Shown: positions 1 to 6,614, counted from the stretch's first letter. The stretch: DNA of 6,689 nucleotides from Campylobacterales bacterium (GCA_027081495.1 JALWKJ010000050.1:1-6689), one strand, 5' to 3'. Numbers and translations are program-made. The notes: generated by a model not told the origin, from the letters alone.

Positions 1-95
1 ATGTTTGGTATGTGAGAAACTGGTCTATGGAGCTTGATATCATGATTTTGGTTAAGACCGCCGCGATAGTTTTAATGAGAAAAGGAAGTTACTAA
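1..95 (+). CDS. C-terminal end of a polyprenyl-phosphate sugar-phosphate transferase (partial)
   Basis: Only the last 30 codons are in the window; the first complete codon is at base 3 and the TAA stop is at 93-95. The tail contains YVRNWSMELDIMILVKTAA and ends in GSY. This matches the conserved end of the bacterial sugar transferase family (WcaJ/PglC-like monotopic phosphoglycosyl transferases), which typically reads Y-x-x-NWS-x-x-LD-x-x-IL-x-KT and ends in a GAY-like tripeptide. Such enzymes transfer a sugar-1-phosphate from a nucleotide sugar to undecaprenyl phosphate at the inner membrane, the first step in O-antigen, capsule, exopolysaccharide or glycoprotein glycan assembly. The catalytic core lies upstream of the window, so the sugar and pathway cannot be named. 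The gene suggests that a surface-glycan locus lies to the left. Family assignment is fairly sure. Confidence 0.8.
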   Translation, partial: VWYVRNWSMELDIMILVKTAAIVLMRKGSY

Positions 96-124
96 ATTTT
101 ACCTAAAACGAACCAAATAAATTG

Positions 125-130
125 TACAAT
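125..130 (+). promoter_or_regulatory. Possible -10 box (TACAAT) for the amidotransferase gene
   Basis: TACAAT differs from TATAAT at one base and is directly preceded by TTG. Transcription would begin about 7 bases downstream, at or next to the ATG at 137. No Shine-Dalgarno sequence precedes that ATG, so a leaderless message is possible. No -35 box is visible, which is usual for the housekeeping promoters of Campylobacterota. Assignment rests on this one hexamer and is weak. Confidence 0.3.
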
Positions 131-136
131 CTTTTC

Positions 137-706
137 ATGATACTTATGATAGATAATTATGACAGTTTTACTTACAATATAGTCCAGTATTGTCTGGAGC
201 TAGGCGCGGATTTGAAAGTGATTCGAAACGATGAATTAAGCGTCAAACAGATAGAGGCGCTTTGTCCCGAAAAAATCATCATCTCTCCCGGACCGGCAAC
301 TCCGGATGAAGCGGGCGTTAGTTTAGAGGTTATCGATTATTTTAAAGGCAAAAAGCCGATTCTTGGAATCTGTTTAGGACATCAAAGTATAGCTCAGAGT
401 TTTGGCGGCGAGATTGTAAGGGCGAAAAATCTTATGCACGGCAAAACATCTCGGATAAAAGTGACAACTCCTTCCGCGGTTTTTGACAAACTGCCTTACG
501 AGTTTACCGCGACTAGATACCATTCGCTTGTGGTAAATAAAGATAATCTTCCCCAAATTATCAAACCTACCGCATACAGTAAAGACGATGAGGAGATCAT
601 GGCTCTTGAAATCGAGGGGTATGAGATTTACGGTATTCAGTTTCATCCGGAGTCTATCATGAGCGAGCACGGTCATGCGATGATCGGCAATTTTTTGAAG
701 TCATGA
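137..706 (+). CDS. trpG: Anthranilate / aminodeoxychorismate synthase glutamine amidotransferase subunit (TrpG/PabA)
   Basis: A 189-residue class I glutamine amidotransferase. It hydrolyses glutamine and passes ammonia to a chorismate-using partner (TrpE for anthranilate and tryptophan, or PabB for 4-aminobenzoate and folate). The N-terminus MILMIDNYDSFTYN is the family signature. SPGPATP (50-56) forms the oxyanion region, GICLGHQ (77-83) holds nucleophile Cys79, MHGK (100-103) is typical of TrpG/PabA, and FHPES (169-173) supplies His170 and Glu172, so the triad is intact. Length is normal. I chose ATG 137 over an upstream TTG at 122 because family members begin with the MI-L-x-IDNYDSF strand; neither start has a convincing Shine-Dalgarno. 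No trpE, trpD or pabB lies next to it, so TrpG and PabA roles cannot be separated; it may serve both. The TGA overlaps the next ATG by 4 bases, suggesting coupled translation. Confidence 0.92.
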   Translation: MILMIDNYDSFTYNIVQYCLELGADLKVIRNDELSVKQIEALCPEKIIISPGPATPDEAGVSLEVIDYFKGKKPILGICLGHQSIAQSFGGEIVRAKNLMHGKTSRIKVTTPSAVFDKLPYEFTATRYHSLVVNKDNLPQIIKPTAYSKDDEEIMALEIEGYEIYGIQFHPESIMSEHGHAMIGNFLKS

Positions 707-1890
707 ATATAAGGCTTACTCTTTTTTTTCTCATAGCTTGCGATGTCGTTTTGCTTGCATACGGGATCGGCACGCTGTCGATCAGTTATAAAGAAGCCGT
801 CGTTTATTTCGATAATAGAGATTTCCTTCATTATCTTGTTAGATTTTTTACTTCGTTTTTGGGTCAAAACGATTATGCTCTTCGTTTGCCGTTTGTTTTA
901 TTTCATGCCGGAAGTATTTTGCTTATGTATAAAGTTAGCGGTTATTTTTTAAAAAAAGAGTCATATAGACTTTTAAGTGTCGTTACATTTATGCTTCTTC
1001 CGGGAATTGTCGGTTCGGCATTGCTTGTAAACAGCGCCGGAGCCGCTATATTTTTTACTCTTTTGTTTGTTTTTCTTTTTCTTCGGGGAAATAAGATTTT
1101 GTCTATCTTGCTGCTTGTGGCGATGCTTTTTATAGATAACTCTTTTATGGTTTTGTATCTTGGCGTATTTGCATATGCGGTATATGTTAAAGATAGAAGT
1201 TTAGCTCTTATTTGCGGTTTTCTTTTTCTTGCCGCACTCCAAATGTATGGATTTCCGATGCACGGAAAACCAAAAGGTTACATTATAGATACGCTTATAT
1301 CGTACAGCCTTATATTTTCTCCGCTTGTCTTTTTGTATTTTTTCTATACTATCTATCGTATTTTGATGAAGGAAGAGAAAAATATAGTCTGGTTTATATC
1401 TTTTATAGCGCTGGTTTTTTCTATACTCATATCGTATAGGCAACGAATTTTGATAGACGATTTCGCTCCTTATGTCGTCATTAGCGTGCCTTTGATGGTG
1501 AAAATGTTTATGACTAGTTATCGTATAAGATTACCGGAATTAAGAGTCGGACATAAAGTACTTTTCGTTTTCGTTTTTGCGATGCTTTTTGCAAATTTTA
1601 CGGCTACTTATCTTTATAAATATTTTTATCTATATATAGATAATCCAAAAAAACATTTTGCATATAAATACAATATAGCGAAAGAACTAGCAACGAAATT
1701 AAAATCACTTAAAATTTTTGGCGTTACAACTACAAAGCGGCTCCAAAAGAGATTGGCATTTTACGGCATCGAGAAAAACTCTCGATTTATCTTAAGTCAA
1801 AAGCCGCTAAACGCAAATAGCAAGAAAGTTACTATAAGTTACATAAAAAAGCCTATAAAAACCTATTATGTTTCAAAAGTAAACAAGTAG
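703..1890 (+). CDS. Polytopic inner-membrane protein, possible GT-C (ArnT/PMT-like) glycosyltransferase
   Basis: A 395-residue, very hydrophobic protein with about ten predicted membrane segments, roughly at 4-24, 61-82, 88-110, 112-128, 131-162 (probably two), 166-183, 197-220, 227-245, 251-272 and 285-305, followed by a basic soluble tail (306-395). The first loop (25-60) contains ISYKEAVVYF and is followed by NDYALRLPFVLF. A loop with an acidic residue after helix 1, then a 'RLP' motif opening helix 2, is the pattern of GT39/GT83-type lipid-linked-sugar transferases, with Glu31 as the candidate catalytic residue. The usual DE pair is not complete, so this is inference from topology. Its ATG overlaps the amidotransferase stop (ATGA), and a sugar transferase ends just upstream, which fits a glycan role. 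Codon use is more T-rich than in the acl genes, as expected for a membrane protein. Alternatives are a flippase or a polymerase-like protein. Confidence 0.8.
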   Translation: MNIRLTLFFLIACDVVLLAYGIGTLSISYKEAVVYFDNRDFLHYLVRFFTSFLGQNDYALRLPFVLFHAGSILLMYKVSGYFLKKESYRLLSVVTFMLLPGIVGSALLVNSAGAAIFFTLLFVFLFLRGNKILSILLLVAMLFIDNSFMVLYLGVFAYAVYVKDRSLALICGFLFLAALQMYGFPMHGKPKGYIIDTLISYSLIFSPLVFLYFFYTIYRILMKEEKNIVWFISFIALVFSILISYRQRILIDDFAPYVVISVPLMVKMFMTSYRIRLPELRVGHKVLFVFVFAMLFANFTATYLYKYFYLYIDNPKKHFAYKYNIAKELATKLKSLKIFGVTTTKRLQKRLAFYGIEKNSRFILSQKPLNANSKKVTISYIKKPIKTYYVSKVNK

Positions 1891-1946
1891 GCAAATATAT
1901 ATTATAAAACCCCTCTTTTTTTAGGGTCATCTCATCTGTGTACTGA

Positions 1947-1952
1947 TAAAAT
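1947..1952 (+). promoter_or_regulatory. Probable sigma-70 extended -10 promoter for aclBA
   Basis: TAAAAT preceded by TGA gives an extended -10 element (TGN-TAAAAT). A run of seven T (1916-1922) lies about 25 bases upstream and there is no recognisable -35, the usual layout of Campylobacterota housekeeping promoters. The predicted start is about base 1959, leaving a leader of some 20 bases before the aclB ATG. The element sits in the only sizeable gap (88 bases) upstream of aclB, so aclBA is probably transcribed independently of the left-hand genes. Confidence 0.5.
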
Positions 1953-1967
1953 TGAGCAAATTTTTAC

Positions 1968-1974
1968 AAGGAGA
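1968..1974 (+). promoter_or_regulatory. Ribosome binding site of aclB (AAGGAGA)
   Basis: A strong Shine-Dalgarno match four to five bases before ATG 1979. It decides the start: the in-frame TTG at 1952 overlaps the putative -10 box and has no ribosome binding site, so the longer reading is rejected. Confidence 0.85.
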
Positions 1975-1978
1975 GACA

Positions 1979-3292
1979 ATGGCTCAAAGAGCTATACGCG
2001 AATATGACGGAAAAGCACTCTTTTCCAAGCACTGGAATGAATACTTTGACGGATTTCAATATCCGTTTAAATCTGTACTTGTTACTAGCGGTGACGAATT
2101 AAGAGCCAAAGCCAAAGAACATGGCTTTGAGTGGTTAAATCAGGAACCTTTAGTAGCGAAGCCCGATATGCTTTTCGGTAAAAGGGGTAAAAACGACTTG
2201 GTACTTTTTAAAGTAAATAAACCTGGTGATGTTACGCTTGAAGACGCCGCCAAATGGATAGATGAAAAACAGTCCCATGAAGTTACGCTTTTAAGCGGGG
2301 AAAAGGGGTACCTGACTCATTTTATCATCGAGCCGTTCACTCCTCATACTCAAGAACAGGAGTATTATATCTCGGCTACGACGGTGGGCGAAGACGATGT
2401 GCTTTATATGTCGGCCGAGGGAGGTATGGAAGTCGAAGAGGGTTGGGATGAGAAAGTAAATGAAGTGCATATTCCCATTACGATGAGCGATATAGATATG
2501 GAAAAATCGATTCGATCTCAAGTCCCCGCGGATATACCGGCTGAAAACAGAGAGGCTTTTACCTCTTTTGCGATTCAGTTTTTTAAATTTTATAGAGATA
2601 TGAATTTTGCCTATCTTGAGATAAATCCGATAGTCCTTATAGGAAACGAAGCCCATATTCTCGATCTTGTCGCGAGACTTGACGATACGGCCGGTTTTAT
2701 GATGAGAGATAAATGGGGAGATATAGAGTTCCCGACGGCTTTTGGGATGGAAGATCAATCTCCCGAAGAAAAAGCGGTTGCCGAGGCGGATAGTAAGTCC
2801 GGAGCATCTTTGAAACTTACTATCTTAAATCCGCAAGGACGAATCTGGACGATGGTCGCCGGAGGCGGCGCATCCGTCGTTTATGCCGACACTATCGCTG
2901 ATATGGCCGGAGTTGAAGATCTTGCAAATTATGGAGAGTATAGCGGCGGTCCCACTACCGGGGAGACTCAGTTTTATGCCGAGACTATTTTCGATCTGAT
3001 GACAAGATATCCCGACTCCAGAGGAAAAGTTTTGATTATCGGCGGCGCGATCGCAAACTTTACGGATGTTGCAAAAACTTTTACCGGTATTATAAACGCT
3101 ATGGAAAAATGGGCTGATAAGTTAAAAGAGCATAATACGAAAATCTATGTCAGAAGAGGCGGACCAAACTATGAAAAAGGTCTTAAGGATATTAAGGATG
3201 CGGCTGATAGGTTGGGGTTATATAGCGAAGTTTACGGACCCACGACTCATGTTACCGACATTGTGAGAATGGCATTAGAAGGAGATAAATAA
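1979..3292 (+). CDS. aclB: ATP-citrate lyase, small (beta) subunit AclB
   Basis: A 437-residue subunit equivalent to the N-terminal part of animal ACLY; it works in the cytoplasm with AclA. The opening MAQRAIREYDGKALF matches the ACLY start. The ATP-grasp region runs to about residue 250, with KPDMLFGKRGK (61-71) in the nucleotide-binding lobe and EINPIV (214-219), whose Glu and Asn normally hold Mg-ATP. The citrate-binding domain (about 285-437) has GRIWTMVAGGGASVVYAD (287-304), LANYGEYSGG (315-324), IIGGAIANFT (353-362) and VRRGGPNY (391-398), near-identical to ACLY. A charged linker (about 257-275) joins the two. ATP phosphorylates the enzyme, giving citryl-phosphate then citryl-CoA, which AclA cleaves to acetyl-CoA and oxaloacetate. 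In autotrophic Campylobacterota this is the citrate-splitting step of the reductive TCA cycle. ATG 1979 is supported by a strong ribosome binding site. The stop shares one base with the aclA start. Confidence 0.97.
   Translation: MAQRAIREYDGKALFSKHWNEYFDGFQYPFKSVLVTSGDELRAKAKEHGFEWLNQEPLVAKPDMLFGKRGKNDLVLFKVNKPGDVTLEDAAKWIDEKQSHEVTLLSGEKGYLTHFIIEPFTPHTQEQEYYISATTVGEDDVLYMSAEGGMEVEEGWDEKVNEVHIPITMSDIDMEKSIRSQVPADIPAENREAFTSFAIQFFKFYRDMNFAYLEINPIVLIGNEAHILDLVARLDDTAGFMMRDKWGDIEFPTAFGMEDQSPEEKAVAEADSKSGASLKLTILNPQGRIWTMVAGGGASVVYADTIADMAGVEDLANYGEYSGGPTTGETQFYAETIFDLMTRYPDSRGKVLIIGGAIANFTDVAKTFTGIINAMEKWADKLKEHNTKIYVRRGGPNYEKGLKDIKDAADRLGLYSEVYGPTTHVTDIVRMALEGDK
3278..3285 (+). promoter_or_regulatory. 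Ribosome binding site of aclA inside the aclB end
   Basis: GAAGGAGA lies within the last codons of aclB, six bases before ATG 3292. The aclB stop and aclA start share one base (TAATG), so ribosomes finishing aclB can restart directly. This suits equal production of the two subunits. Confidence 0.8.
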
Positions 3293-5109
3293 TGCAAAAA
3301 CTATTTACAAAAGATACTCAGGCAATTTTTTGGAATAACAACAAAAGCGCAATCCAGAGAATGTTGGATTATGATTATGTTATCGGCAGAGAGACTCCTT
3401 CTGTTGCCGCTATCGTAGCGCCGACGAGTGGAAATAAGTTTGAAAAGTTTTTTTGGGGAACTGATGAGATCATGGTTCCTCTCTTTAAAACAACCGATGA
3501 TGCGGCAAAAGCTCATCCAAATGCGGATGTTCTTTTAAATTTTGCGTCATTTAGAACGGCTTATGATGTTACTATGGAAGCTATATCCATAGAGGGACAA
3601 TTTAGAGTCATTATGGTTACGGCGGAAGGTATCCCCGAGAGACTTGCTAGAGTTATGAATCAAGCTGCAAGAGACGCCGGTGTTACCGTTATAGGACCCG
3701 CTACCGTCGGCGCAATCGCTCCGGGAGCTTTTAAGATAGCAAACATCGGAGGTACTATTGAAAATATTATCAACTCAAAACTCCATCGAGCGGGAAGCGC
3801 CGGTCTTGTAACGAGATCGGGAGGCCTTTTTAACGAACTTTGCAATATCATCTCAATCAATGCCGACGGTATTGCCGAAGGCGTAGCGATAGGCGGCGAT
3901 AGATTTGTCGGATCGGTTTTTATAGACAACATGCTTCGTATGGAAAAGAATCCCGATGTGAAATATATGATTTTACTCGGTGAAGTCGGGGGTACGGAAG
4001 AGTATAAAATCATAGAAGCCGTAAAAGAGGGTAAGATTACCAAACCCGTTATCGCATGGTGTATAGGTACGATCGCAAAACATTTTAGCTCCGGCGTACA
4101 GTTCGGTCACGCCGGTGCGAGCGCAAACGCGGATGCCGAAACGGCGGCTGCGAAAAACAAAGCGATGGCGGAAGCGGGTATTCATGTACCAAAAAGCTTC
4201 AACGACCTGCCGCGGGTGATTAACGAAGTCTATACCAAACTCTATAATGAAGGTACGATTCTTGAGATTCAAGAACCAAAGATCAGAGAGATTCCGAAAA
4301 TCAGAAAAGCGAAAAACTTTATATGTACGATTTCCGATGACAGAGGAGAGGAGGCTACATACGCGGGCTTTCCTATCAGCTCAGTCGCAACGCCGGATAC
4401 CGGTAAGGGAATCGGAGATGTAGTTTCGCTTTTATGGTTTAAAAAAGTCTATCCAAAATGGGCTACGGAGTTTATTGAAACCGTTATGAAAACCGTTGCG
4501 GATCACGGTCCGGCGGTTTCCGGAGCGCACAACGCTAAAGTAACCGCAAGAGCCGGCAAATCCGTAGTCGAATCGTTAGTTACGGGTCTTTTAACTATCG
4601 GTCCAAGATTTGGCGGTGCGATTGACGGTGCGGCAAAATATTTTAAATATGCCAACGATAATAATATGACGCCGGCGGAATTTTTGAGCTATATGAAAAA
4701 AGAGGGTATCCCGATTCCGGGTATCGGACATAGGATTAAATCACTAAGAAATCCGGATCTTAGGGTCGAAGGACTCAAAAAATTTGCAAATGAACATTTC
4801 CCTTCAACTTCGCTTTTAGATTATGCTTTAACGGTTGAGCAGCTGACGACATCCAAAAAAGATAATCTAATTTTAAATGTTGACGGTACTATCGGTATTT
4901 TGATGGTCGATATGTGGAGGGCTCTTGGATATAGCGAGAATGAAATCGATGATTTTATCGAGTCGGGAACGCTTAACGCTTTCTTTATAGTAGGAAGATC
5001 GATAGGTTTTATAGGTCATATTTTAGATGAAAAACGACTTGCTATGCCTATGTATAGACATCCGATGGATGATATCCTTTATGATGTTCAAAAGGCTGAA
5101 GAAATTTAA
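3292..5109 (+). CDS. aclA: ATP-citrate lyase, large (alpha) subunit AclA
   Basis: A 605-residue subunit, close to the known bacterial AclA length of about 608. Residues 1-325 are a succinyl-CoA-synthetase-alpha-like CoA-ligase part: SVAAIVAPTSGNKFEKFFWG (37-56), EGIPE (112-116), GPATVG (135-140), TRSGG (174-178), GEVGGTEEYK (230-239) and FGHAGA (271-276), where His273 is the phosphorylated histidine. Residues about 345-605 are the citrate-synthase-like lyase domain: DHGPAVSGAHN (404-414), GPRFGGAIDGAA (437-448), GIGHR (477-481), VDGTIG (530-535) and GRSIGFIGHILDEKR (568-582). By motif, His405, His480 and Asp531 match the three citrate-synthase-type catalytic residues. With AclB it forms the complete enzyme that makes acetyl-CoA and oxaloacetate from citrate, CoA and ATP. 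It closes the reductive TCA cycle used for CO2 fixation. I see no truncation, frameshift or missing catalytic residue. Confidence 0.98.
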   Translation: MQKLFTKDTQAIFWNNNKSAIQRMLDYDYVIGRETPSVAAIVAPTSGNKFEKFFWGTDEIMVPLFKTTDDAAKAHPNADVLLNFASFRTAYDVTMEAISIEGQFRVIMVTAEGIPERLARVMNQAARDAGVTVIGPATVGAIAPGAFKIANIGGTIENIINSKLHRAGSAGLVTRSGGLFNELCNIISINADGIAEGVAIGGDRFVGSVFIDNMLRMEKNPDVKYMILLGEVGGTEEYKIIEAVKEGKITKPVIAWCIGTIAKHFSSGVQFGHAGASANADAETAAAKNKAMAEAGIHVPKSFNDLPRVINEVYTKLYNEGTILEIQEPKIREIPKIRKAKNFICTISDDRGEEATYAGFPISSVATPDTGKGIGDVVSLLWFKKVYPKWATEFIETVMKTVADHGPAVSGAHNAKVTARAGKSVVESLVTGLLTIGPRFGGAIDGAAKYFKYANDNNMTPAEFLSYMKKEGIPIPGIGHRIKSLRNPDLRVEGLKKFANEHFPSTSLLDYALTVEQLTTSKKDNLILNVDGTIGILMVDMWRALGYSENEIDDFIESGTLNAFFIVGRSIGFIGHILDEKRLAMPMYRHPMDDILYDVQKAEEI

Positions 5110-5124
5110 TCCTTTTTATATTTT

Positions 5125-5155
5125 GTCGAAATAGTAGAGTAACTACTATTTTGGC
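5125..5155 (+). repeat. Inverted repeat between aclA and the first pseudopilin gene
   Basis: Arms AAATAGTAG (5129-5137) and CTACTATTT (5143-5151) pair perfectly around a 5-base loop. As RNA the stem extends outward with G-U, C-G, U-G and G-C pairs to about 13 pairs. It begins 15 bases after the aclA stop and ends directly before the AAGGA ribosome binding site of the next gene. It could attenuate or terminate aclBA transcription, protect the acl mRNA 3' end, bind a regulator as DNA, or limit ribosome access. It lacks the immediate long U-run of a classical terminator (TTTT falls within and just after the 3' arm). A TATATT (5117-5122) just upstream could be a -10 box. The structure is clear; the role is not. 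Confidence 0.6.
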
Positions 5156-5166
5156 AAGGACTTTTT

Positions 5167-5811
5167 TTGAAAAAAGCTTTTACACTCATTGAAATTGTTT
5201 TAACTGTTACGATAATAGGTATCATCTCTTCTTTTTTGATCCCAAAATTTACGGACGATTCTCTTAAAAAAGCCGCGCTTCAAGTTATATATCATCTTCG
5301 TTATACTCAACATTTGGCTTTGATTGAAAACCGGTTCAATACGGATGATAAATATTGGTTTAAAACAAGATGGCAGTTATACTTTTCATATTGTAGAGGA
5401 AACAGCGATCAATGCGGTTATACGATTTTTAGCGATAAACTAAATGATCATCGCGGAAATCCGGATCCATCGGAAATCGCCGTGAATCCTTTAAACCGCA
5501 ACCAATATCTTACAGGCGGAGCCGCCGGAAACGAACTGATTCATTTTGAAGATAAAGAAGCGACAAAAAGCATGAATTTGGGTCAAACTTACGGTATCAA
5601 AAAGGTATCGGCAAAAAATTGCGCTAGAGCGAAACGAGTGGCGTTTGATTATATCGGAAGACCGATTGTGGGAAACATGAGAACGATGAAAAGCGTATAT
5701 CAAAAAAATCGGTTGCTCGCAAAAAAGTGTTTGATAACTTTATATAAAAACGAAAATGAACAAATTACAATCGTTGTAGAACCGGAGACGGGATACGCTC
5801 ATCTTTTATAG
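5167..5811 (+). CDS. Type II/IV pilus-like pseudopilin (paralogue 1)
   Basis: A 214-residue protein with a type III (prepilin-type) N-terminus. The leader MKKA is cut by prepilin peptidase before Phe5; FTLIE follows, with Glu at +5 of the mature chain. The hydrophobic helix spans about 6-27, then an amphipathic stretch with RYTQHLA (45-51). The globular part holds FKTRWQ (65-70), NPLN (107-110), AFDYIGRPI (159-167) and PETGYA (206-211). It should sit in the inner membrane and join a periplasmic pseudopilus of a type II secretion, type IV pilus or competence-like machine; which one cannot be told here. Cys152 and Cys188 are shared with the next gene; Cys76 and Cys83 are extra. The start is TTG 5167, with AAGGA at 5156-5160 six bases before it; only this start gives the canonical short leader. 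It is paralogous to the next gene. Confidence 0.88.
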   Translation: MKKAFTLIEIVLTVTIIGIISSFLIPKFTDDSLKKAALQVIYHLRYTQHLALIENRFNTDDKYWFKTRWQLYFSYCRGNSDQCGYTIFSDKLNDHRGNPDPSEIAVNPLNRNQYLTGGAAGNELIHFEDKEATKSMNLGQTYGIKKVSAKNCARAKRVAFDYIGRPIVGNMRTMKSVYQKNRLLAKKCLITLYKNENEQITIVVEPETGYAHLL

Positions 5812-5820
5812 TTAAGAAAA

Positions 5821-5841
5821 TGTAAAATCGGACGATTTACA
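5821..5841 (+). repeat. Small inverted repeat between the two pseudopilin genes
   Basis: TGTAAAATC (5821-5829) pairs with GATTTACA (5834-5841) around GGAC, leaving one bulged A. It starts ten bases after the first pseudopilin stop, within a 66-base gap. No U-run follows, so it is not a standard terminator. Its right arm overlaps TACAAT (5838-5843), a possible -10 hexamer for the next gene. It may be a processing site, operator or chance. Confidence 0.4.
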
Positions 5842-5877
5842 ATATAGAGTATTTCCAAATAAATTAAAAGGCGACGA

Positions 5878-6549
5878 TTGAAAAAGGCATTTACACTTTT
5901 GGAACTTGTTCTTGTTGTTGTTATAGTAGGCATAATTTCAGCCGTCATGGTTCCAAGACTAAATGATACGCATATCGACAAAGCCGCTCAGCAGGTATTG
6001 CAACATATAAGATATACGCAGCATCTTGCAATGATGGATAATAAATTTGATCCAAATGATTCAAATTGGTTTAAAAAAAGATGGCAGATTAAATTTCAAA
6101 AAGACGCTCATAAGCAAAAACTATATTATTCTATATATTCGGATTCGAATGCGGACGGAAATATTGATTTAAATGAAACGGCTATAAATCCGTTAAATCA
6201 TACTCAACATCTTACAGGAGATGAGAGTAACGGTTCAAAAGTTATGACACAAACTATGAACTTGACCGATGATTATAAAATCGACAATATTTCGATGTTC
6301 GGCTGCGCTCAGGAAGCCGGAGCTTACGGATATAATGTAATAGCCTTTGATTATCTGGGAAGACCCATCATGAAAGATATAAATGAACTAACTAGCTCAT
6401 ATTCCTCTAGTGAAAATAGACTTGTTCAAGATCCTTGCACACTGTCGTTTACAAATAAAACCGGAGAAATCATTACAATTTCCATAGAACCCGAAACGGG
6501 ATACGCATACATTTCTCAAAGACAAAGACTTAATCAAAACGAATATTAA
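5878..6549 (+). CDS. Type II/IV pilus-like pseudopilin with an EF-hand-type calcium loop (paralogue 2)
   Basis: A 223-residue paralogue of the preceding protein: 40 of the first 70 residues are identical without a gap, and the motifs RYTQHLA, RWQ, NPLN, LTG, AFDYLGRPI and PETGYA are shared. The leader MKKA is cut before Phe5, Glu is at +5 of the mature protein, and the membrane helix is at about 6-27. The globular domain contains DSNADGNIDLNE (89-100). This fits the 12-residue EF-hand loop exactly, with D1, N3, D5, G6, I8, D9 and E12. Calcium binding is established for the type II secretion major pseudopilin GspG, but by a differently placed loop. Cys143 and Cys187 are the only cysteines and match Cys152/Cys188 of paralogue 1, suggesting a periplasmic disulfide. 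Start TTG 5878 has a weak AAGG (5868-5871) six bases upstream. The C-terminus has a polar, basic extension (about 212-223) absent from paralogue 1. Confidence 0.88.
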   Translation: MKKAFTLLELVLVVVIVGIISAVMVPRLNDTHIDKAAQQVLQHIRYTQHLAMMDNKFDPNDSNWFKKRWQIKFQKDAHKQKLYYSIYSDSNADGNIDLNETAINPLNHTQHLTGDESNGSKVMTQTMNLTDDYKIDNISMFGCAQEAGAYGYNVIAFDYLGRPIMKDINELTSSYSSSENRLVQDPCTLSFTNKTGEIITISIEPETGYAYISQRQRLNQNEY

Positions 6550-6614
6550 TAGACTACCGCCAGAGATTAAGGCAATTTCTTTTATATTTAAGCCGATCCT
6601 AAGCGTTAGTTGTA

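Noticed and set aside
1909..1927. Terminator-like CCCT...AGGG around a T-run downstream of the membrane-protein gene
   Set aside because: Only four pairs can form and the T-run is in the loop, not after the stem; it fits better as the T-rich upstream part of the aclB promoter.
1952..1978. Longer aclB starting at TTG 1952
   Set aside because: The codon overlaps the putative -10 box and lacks a ribosome binding site. ATG 1979 has AAGGAGA at the right distance and matches the ACLY N-terminus.
2291..2758. 155-codon open frame on the minus strand inside aclB
   Set aside because: It lies wholly within a strongly conserved enzyme gene, and its translation is low-complexity with no recognisable domain; it is a shadow frame.
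3660..4043. 127-codon open frame on the minus strand inside aclA
   Set aside because: It is antisense to the conserved CoA-ligase region, has no ribosome binding site or motif, and is a shadow of codon bias.
5153..5169. Sigma-54 type promoter (TTGGCA...TTTTTTTG)
   Set aside because: The -12 element does not contain the required GC at the correct spacing, and GGCAAGGA is better explained as the ribosome binding site.
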